Of a stretch of 19,758 nt of DNA, positions 16,002 through 19,758 are shown in pieces. The notes under the pieces were generated by a model. The model saw only the letters and a list, made by a program, of their open reading frames with translations. It had not been told where the DNA came from and did no database searches. Within the stretch, counting starts at the first letter, position 1, and every line of letters starts with the position of its first letter. The position numbers were made by a program, and so were the translations under genes. Source of the stretch: Firmicutes bacterium UBA2598 (GTDB lineage Bacteria; Bacillota; PH28-bin88). The stretch covers positions 1 to 19,758 of the forward strand of contig DDKM01000066.1 in NCBI GenBank assembly GCA_002339345.1. Reading direction: 5' to 3'.

Positions 16002-17162
16002 TTAGGACCGGTTGGCCTTGCGATATCCCAGGGCATCCTGGGCGATGATTATTTTCTGGATCTGGGATGTTCCCTCCACGATCTGATAGGACTTGGCATC
16101 ACGGTAGTAACGGGCCACCGGATATTCTTCCGAGTAACCGTAGGCGCCCAGTACCTTCATGGCCATATCGGCACACTTGTTAGCCGCTTCACCGGCGGCG
16201 TATTTTCCGATGGAGATCTCCCTGGTGCAGCTCATCCCCTGGTCCCGCATCCAGGCCGCTCGATAAACCAGCAGTCGGGCCGCCTCCACCTCAACCACCA
16301 TCTGGGCGATCAGGTCCTGGATCATCTGGAACCGTCCCACCGGTTGGCCAAACTGCTCCCGCTGGTTGGCATATTCAATGGCAGCATCCAGTGAGGCCTG
16401 GGCAACACCCAACCCGCCGGCGGCACAACCCAGCCTGGTATCATCCAGCTGGGACATGCAAATCTTGAAACCGTCCCCTTCCTTGCCGATCAGGGCATCC
16501 AGGGGAATCCGGCAGTTTTCGAAGGTAATCTCCCCACAGGGGGCGGCCCAGGTACCCAACTTATCCTCGATGGGTGTGGCCATGAAACCGGGAGTATTGG
16601 TTTCAATAATAAAGGCGGACATACCCTTTACCCGCTGGCTGGGGTCGGTATAGGCATAAACCAGGGCCACATCCGCCACCTGGGCATTGCTGATCCACAT
16701 CTTGCTACCGTTCAAAACATAGCGGTCCCCATCGCGGATGGCGGTGGTACGCATGGATGCCACATCGGAACCGGTGTTTGGTTCGGTGATGGCAAAGCAC
16801 CCCAGGATCTTGCCGCTGACCAGACCGGGCACATACTTTTTCCTTTGCTCCTCCGTCCCAAACTTCAAAAGGGTGAGGGCCGGCCCATTGGTATTCATAT
16901 TAAAGGGCAGGCGCATGGAACTGTGCACCCTGGCAATCTCCTCGGCAATGATGGTCGCCGCCAGAAAACCCATTCCGTTGCCGCCATATTCCTCCGGGAT
17001 CGGGCAGCCCAAAAAGCCCAGGTCAGCCATTTTTTCCACCAGGTCCCGGCGGAAACGGTGGGCGCGGTCATCCTCAGCTACCGTGGGGCCGATTTCATTG
17101 ACGGCGAAGTCCCTGGCCACCTTGCGAATGGCTTGCAATTCTTCGCTTAATTCGAAATACAC
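16002..17162 (-). CDS. Acyl-CoA dehydrogenase, glutaryl-CoA dehydrogenase-like
   Basis: FAD-dependent acyl-CoA dehydrogenase of 386 residues. Family motifs are PEEYGGNGMG, CFAITEPNTGSDVASM (flavin-binding), WISNAQVADVALVYA, RQFGQPVG-like REQFGQPVGRFQ, GAYGYSEEYPVARYYRD and VEGTSQIQKIIIA. Glu363 is the catalytic base. Arg84 in SSMRLPFN aligns by eye with the arginine that holds the glutaryl carboxylate in glutaryl-CoA dehydrogenases. Val362 replaces the tyrosine of decarboxylating enzymes, as recalled for the non-decarboxylating Desulfococcus type. The start is GTG at 17162, after AAGGAGGG, giving YFELSEELQ. ATG at 17183 is possible, but its AGGAGG lies at the predicted transcript 5' end. First gene of a sigma54 operon. 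Confidence 0.9.
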   Translation of the reverse strand: MYFELSEELQAIRKVARDFAVNEIGPTVAEDDRAHRFRRDLVEKMADLGFLGCPIPEEYGGNGMGFLAATIIAEEIARVHSSMRLPFNMNTNGPALTLLKFGTEEQRKKYVPGLVSGKILGCFAITEPNTGSDVASMRTTAIRDGDRYVLNGSKMWISNAQVADVALVYAYTDPSQRVKGMSAFIIETNTPGFMATPIEDKLGTWAAPCGEITFENCRIPLDALIGKEGDGFKICMSQLDDTRLGCAAGGLGVAQASLDAAIEYANQREQFGQPVGRFQMIQDLIAQMVVEVEAARLLVYRAAWMRDQGMSCTREISIGKYAAGEAANKCADMAMKVLGAYGYSEEYPVARYYRDAKSYQIVEGTSQIQKIIIAQDALGYRKANRS

Positions 17163-17208
17163 TGCATATTTCCCTCCTTGCATTGATGATATACCTCCTG
17201 CCGTCTAA

Positions 17209-17224
17209 TGCAAGGAACATGCCA
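17209..17224 (-). promoter_or_regulatory. Sigma54 (-24/-12) promoter of the catabolic operon
   Basis: TGGCATGTTCCTTGCA on the minus strand matches TGGCACRNNNNTTGCW with one clear mismatch (CAT for CAC). The invariant GG and GC are exactly 10 nt apart. The predicted start is near 17198, about 36 nt ahead of the GTG start. A sigma54 activator gene lies directly upstream, which is what such a promoter needs. Confidence 0.82.
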
Positions 17225-17276
17225 TCGGCCCCGGATCCGGCAGAACTTGGTCCGCCGGGCAACCATATTCCCCGTA

Positions 17277-17305
17277 CCCATTGGGCAATGCAAAATCCCA
17301 TTGGG
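17277..17305. promoter_or_regulatory. Paired CCCATTGGG motifs, candidate enhancer
   Basis: Two identical near-palindromes CCCATTGGG (17277-17285 and 17297-17305) have centres 20 bp apart, two helical turns. They lie about 83 and 103 bp upstream of the predicted sigma54 start, a normal distance for activator binding. The core CCATTGG recurs near the activator's own promoter. Confidence 0.55.
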
Positions 17306-17366
17306 CCAATACCCTCTCTCCCGGCAGCTTGTCTGCCCACGGCTTGTGCCACCACTCACTTTGCCA

Positions 17367-17412
17367 ATGCATTATTGCATCAAAACCTTGCTGCGTCAGC
17401 GCATTATTGCAT
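17367..17412. repeat. Paired GCATTATTGCAT repeats, second candidate operator
   Basis: GCATTATTGCAT occurs at 17369-17380 and 17401-17412, 32 bp apart. The core is an inverted repeat TGCA-TTAT-TGCA, extended to ATGCA/TGCAT in the first copy. The second copy covers the final codons of the activator gene. They lie about 175-210 bp upstream of the predicted operon start and could be a distal activator or repressor site. Confidence 0.45.
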
Positions 17413-19237
17413 TGTCATAATTTTCCTTCAACCGGCGTAATTTGCGCACCACGGTGGATTGATCCACTTGCAGCACCTCCGCCACCTTGTATGTGCTGCC
17501 ATATTCCGCCATAGCCGCCGTCAATAACTGCCTCTCCAGTTCAAGTACCGCTTCCCGCAGGGGCATCAAACCCTTAACCGTCACCGTACCCTGGGGTTGA
17601 CCGGAGGAAGGGCGCAGGTAGTCCGGCACATGCTCTGCCTTTACCTCGGGGCCAGGCGTTGTGACCAGCAGGCGTTCCACAATGTTCTCCAGTTCCCGGA
17701 CATTACCGGGCCAGTTATATCCCAGGAAAATCTGGAATACCTCCGGGGCAAACTCCTTCTTGATCTGGTATATTTCGCAAAACTTATCTTTGAAATGGTA
17801 TACCATGGGGATGATGTCCTCCCGGCGGTGCCGGAGGGGCGGGATATGTAATGGTACCACATTCAACCGGAAATAAAGGTCCTCGCGAAAGGTCCCCTGC
17901 CGTACCATCTTATCAAGATCCTGGTGGGTCGCCGCCATGATGCGCACATTGACCGGCCGGGGGCGATGCCCCCCAACCCGGATTACCTCACGGTCCTGGA
18001 TTACTTGCAATAGTTTCACCTGCAGGGAAGAGGGCAAGTCCCCGATTTCATCTAAAAACAGGGTGCCATTATTTGCCATCTCAAAAAGACCAAGCTTGCC
18101 TTCCCGGTTGGCCCCGGTGAAGGCTCCCGGCTCATAGCCAAAAAGCTCCGACTCCAACAGGTTCTCAGGGATGGCCCCACAATTCACTTTGATGAACGGC
18201 CCTTGGCAGCGCTTGCTCTGGTTATGGATGAGCCTGGCCACCACCTCCTTGCCAACCCCCGATTCCCCCAGGATGAGGATGGTGGAGTCTACCTGGGCCA
18301 CCCGGATGGCAAGGTGCAGCAGTTCCTGCATCCTTGGTGAATGACAAAGGATCTGCCCCTGATCCACCAGGCGCCCCCTGAGTTCGCTCAGTTCGGACAG
18401 GTAACGCTCCGAAAGCTCCCGGGTTTTTTCCAGTTCCTGTTTTAATCCATTCAGTTCAGTAAGATCCCGTAAATTGATGACAACGCGGTGGACCCTTCCC
18501 TCACTGTCGGTAACGGGACTGCCGGTCACCAGCAATAAATTCCTGTTGGTTACTCCGCCCCTGACCTGCTCTACCACCGTAACTGCCTTGCCCTGTTTCA
18601 ACACCGCGTCCACTACCGACTGGGAGTAGATGCCCTTGGCCACCAGGTCCTGCATGGCACAGCCCTGTACCTCACTGGCCGGAACGCCGGTCAGCCGTTG
18701 GTGGGCCCGGTTGACCCTGAGAATCCTTCCTTCCGTGTCGGTAACAATGAACCCGTCATAGGAGGACTCGATAATGGCCTGCAGTTCCTGGTTTAGTCCC
18801 TTTACCGACTGCAGTTCCTCTGAAATATGCTCCAGTTCGGAGATATCCTGGAAAACCCCAATGGCCCCCACCACTTCGCCGTTCTCCACAATAGGGTTAC
18901 GGTTTGTAACATAAACCCTGGTGCCAGTGGAGTAACGGACGGTGAATTTATAGGCCAGTTGGCTCTCACCGGTTCGGATGATATCCAGCAAGCCCGTTGG
19001 GATGATGACCTCAGAAAGATGTTTGCCAATGGCATCCTTTTTCGACCGCCGGACAATTTTGACCGCTGCCTCGTTAAAGAGGGTAACGGTTCCCTGGCGG
19101 TCAATGGCAATAATTCCATTGTGGGCAGCATCCAGAATTGTTTCCAACTGCCGGCGCATCCTGTCCACATGGGGACAGTTTCCCATTTCCGGACAATCGG
19201 AACCGATGGCCTGGACTTCGCAATATTTTCCATTCAT
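17396..19237 (-). CDS. Sigma54-dependent PAS-domain transcriptional activator
   Basis: Enhancer-binding protein of 613 residues. In order: a short cysteine-bearing N-terminus (Cys6, Cys15, Cys21), PAS domain 1 (about 27-135), PAS domain 2 (about 150-262), a linker coiled coil, an AAA+ domain (about 295-535) and a Fis-type HTH (about 560-602). Walker A is GESGVGKE (324-331), the sigma54 contact loop is GAFTGA (371-376) and Walker B is GTLFLDEIGD (391-400). It lacks a receiver domain, so a ligand or redox signal sensed by the PAS domains is likely. The start is ATG at 19237, 5 nt after GGAGGAG; the open frame continues to 19258 without a better site. It should drive the operon that starts at 17162. 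Confidence 0.93.
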   Translation of the reverse strand: MNGKYCEVQAIGSDCPEMGNCPHVDRMRRQLETILDAAHNGIIAIDRQGTVTLFNEAAVKIVRRSKKDAIGKHLSEVIIPTGLLDIIRTGESQLAYKFTVRYSTGTRVYVTNRNPIVENGEVVGAIGVFQDISELEHISEELQSVKGLNQELQAIIESSYDGFIVTDTEGRILRVNRAHQRLTGVPASEVQGCAMQDLVAKGIYSQSVVDAVLKQGKAVTVVEQVRGGVTNRNLLLVTGSPVTDSEGRVHRVVINLRDLTELNGLKQELEKTRELSERYLSELSELRGRLVDQGQILCHSPRMQELLHLAIRVAQVDSTILILGESGVGKEVVARLIHNQSKRCQGPFIKVNCGAIPENLLESELFGYEPGAFTGANREGKLGLFEMANNGTLFLDEIGDLPSSLQVKLLQVIQDREVIRVGGHRPRPVNVRIMAATHQDLDKMVRQGTFREDLYFRLNVVPLHIPPLRHRREDIIPMVYHFKDKFCEIYQIKKEFAPEVFQIFLGYNWPGNVRELENIVERLLVTTPGPEVKAEHVPDYLRPSSGQPQGTVTVKGLMPLREAVLELERQLLTAAMAEYGSTYKVAEVLQVDQSTVVRKLRRLKENYDNAIMR

Positions 19238-19279
19238 ATATACTCCTCCAGCTGACACTGGTCTTTAATGCCATTCTAC

Positions 19280-19309
19280 ATGATACCAATTCATTCCTGC
19301 ATTAGTTAA
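19280..19309 (-). promoter_or_regulatory. SigmaA promoter of the activator gene
   Basis: TTAACT (19309-19304) and TATCAT (19285-19280) are separated by 18 bp. The predicted start near 19273 gives a leader of about 36 nt. Both boxes are imperfect, but they are the best pair in the upstream region. Confidence 0.5.
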
Positions 19310-19312
19310 CGG

Positions 19313-19340
19313 CCATTGGATGAAAGGGCCGGGCCAATGG
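19313..19340. promoter_or_regulatory. CCATTGG / CCAATGG inverted pair, candidate autoregulatory site
   Basis: CCATTGG (19313-19319) and its reverse complement CCAATGG (19334-19340) have centres 21 bp apart, immediately upstream of the activator's -35 box. The same core occurs twice at 20-bp spacing in the operon enhancer region, so the activator may bind both. Confidence 0.45.
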
Positions 19341-19361
19341 TACCATTTGGCAGGCAACCTT

Positions 19362-19397
19362 CCAAATAAAATAAATAAAACCACCATCCGGTGGTTT
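19362..19397 (-). terminator. Rho-independent terminator
   Basis: On the minus strand AAACCACC (19397-19390) pairs with GGTGGTTT (19385-19378) around a 4-nt loop and is followed by TATTTATTTTATTT. It would stop minus-strand transcripts entering from beyond the right edge before they reach the activator gene. Confidence 0.7.
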
Positions 19398-19414
19398 ATA
19401 GAAACCCGCCCCTG

Positions 19415-19439
19415 AAAACCCACCCCCTTGTGGGGTGGG
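19415..19439 (-). terminator. Second terminator-like hairpin
   Basis: A perfect 8-bp stem (CCCACCCC at 19419-19426 with GGGGTGGG at 19432-19439, 5-nt loop), followed on the minus strand by TTTTC. A weaker outer stem pairs 19408-19413 with 19445-19450. It forms a tandem with the next terminator. A subterminal hairpin of an IS200/IS605-type element is an alternative reading. Confidence 0.5.
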
Positions 19440-19472
19440 ATGAAAGGGGCATCAACCGTTAGGGCGACTGTT

Positions 19473-19502
19473 TTGCCCAAACATACGTTCCCGTGATATA
19501 AT
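19473..19502 (+). promoter_or_regulatory. Plus-strand promoter of the structured RNA
   Basis: TTGCCC (19473-19478) and a perfect TATAAT (19497-19502) are separated by 18 bp. The predicted start, near 19509, coincides with the first base of the folded region, which supports an independently transcribed RNA. Confidence 0.6.
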
Positions 19503-19508
19503 ATACTT

Positions 19509-19758
19509 GTGCTCTTTGACAATCAGTATGGGGTTGCAGCGGGTCAACGGGCCGCTGCGTAAAACTGATTCCCAAAAGAAACTGGTGCTTTCAAGTAAGC
19601 ACGTATCTACGTAACCGAAAGGTGAAGTAGTAGATGCCCATGGACCGGGCCAGGGCAACAGCCCTGTAGCTCACGAGAAAGCGTAAGACTTTGCCTTTAG
19701 CAAAGCGGCTTTCGATGAAGTGAGAAGCCTCCGGGCTCGTCCCGGAGGAGGTTCACTA
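19509..19758 (+). ncRNA. Probable OMEGA omega-RNA (HEARO-like, IscB/IsrB type), partial
   Basis: No protein frame fits here, yet about ten consecutive perfect helices can be drawn. Pairs: 19513-19517/19575-19579, 19521-19527/19564-19570, 19536-19542/19552-19558, 19585-19590/19597-19602 and 19603-19610/19630-19637 (one G-U; encloses a GAAA-loop hairpin at 19614-19623). Further pairs: 19651-19656/19661-19666, 19670-19674/19720-19724, 19677-19682/19708-19713, 19689-19694/19700-19705 and 19728-19735/19741-19748. The last hairpin and the GGTTCAC after it resemble IS605-family ends. GGAGGAGG (19744-19751) is a strong ribosome site, implying a gene just past the edge. IscB/IsrB loci carry such an RNA of 200-300 nt directly upstream of the protein. 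A TnpB-type RNA of a decayed element is the alternative. Confidence 0.55.

Noticed and set aside
17287..17303. A second GG-N10-GC sigma54-like site on the minus strand
   Set aside because: The -24 box does not resemble TGGCAC; the site at 17209-17224 is far better and correctly placed.
17355..17395. CRISPR-like repeats near the end of the activator gene
   Set aside because: There are only two copies of a 12-base palindromic motif, with one copy inside coding sequence; this fits operator sites, not an array.
19452..19658. Minus-strand small frames across the structured RNA (also 19265-19522)
   Set aside because: They run through hairpins and promoter elements, lack ribosome sites and show no protein family features.
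19509..19758. Group II intron beginning with GTGC
   Set aside because: The 5' consensus GUGYG is not met, no domain V-like hairpin with AGC/GUU features is seen, and the domain sizes do not fit.
19509..19758. TnpB-type omega-RNA at the 3' end of a transposase gene
   Set aside because: There is no TnpB coding remnant on the plus strand upstream, and the structured part is long and begins at its own promoter. It is kept only as an alternative to the IscB/IsrB reading.

Overview
The window looks like a chromosomal segment from an endospore-forming, anaerobic Firmicute of the Desulfotomaculum/Pelotomaculum (Peptococcaceae) type. The evidence is the Firmicute order rng-rplU-prp-rpmA-spo0B, an L27 with a Prp-cleavable N-terminal extension, a SpoIVFA-like sporulation protein, strong Shine-Dalgarno sites with many GTG starts, and a syntroph-style acyl-CoA/TRAP operon. 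Every convincing protein gene lies on the minus strand, so transcription runs from high to low coordinates.

Right edge (about 19360-19758): no protein gene. Two minus-strand terminator-like hairpins are followed by a plus-strand promoter and a roughly 250-nt stretch that folds into about ten consecutive perfect helices, ending in a GGAGGAGG Shine-Dalgarno. I read this as an OMEGA (IscB/IsrB, HEARO-like) omega-RNA whose protein gene would begin just beyond the window.

Catabolic module (9642-19237): a PAS-PAS-AAA-Fis sigma54 activator sits upstream of a co-directional operon of six genes. In order these are an acyl-CoA dehydrogenase resembling non-decarboxylating glutaryl-CoA dehydrogenase, a biotin-dependent carboxyltransferase, a biotin carrier protein, a TAXI-TRAP binding lipoprotein, a fused TRAP permease and a class III CoA-transferase. 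A near-consensus -24/-12 promoter lies in front of the dehydrogenase, with paired CCCATTGGG motifs 20 bp apart at an enhancer-like distance. The same CCATTGG core recurs as an inverted pair in front of the activator's own promoter. A coherent reading is import of a dicarboxylate such as glutarate, CoA activation, oxidation to an enoyl dicarboxyl-CoA, and biotin-dependent removal of the carboxyl group. The substrate is inferred.

Cell-shape, sporulation and ribosome module (41-9520): rodA, a ClpP-fold SDH-family serine protease, a doubtful small ORF, a 46-residue zinc-ribbon protein, a SpoIVFA-like M23-fold protein behind a sigmaE-like promoter, a TIGR03960 radical SAM protein, a TIGR03936 protein, RNase G, then the ribosomal cluster rplU-prp-rpmA with an L21 leader, and a Spo0B-type phosphotransferase. 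The SpoIVFB metalloprotease normally found beside SpoIVFA is absent; a terminator occupies that position.

No tRNA, rRNA or CRISPR array was seen.
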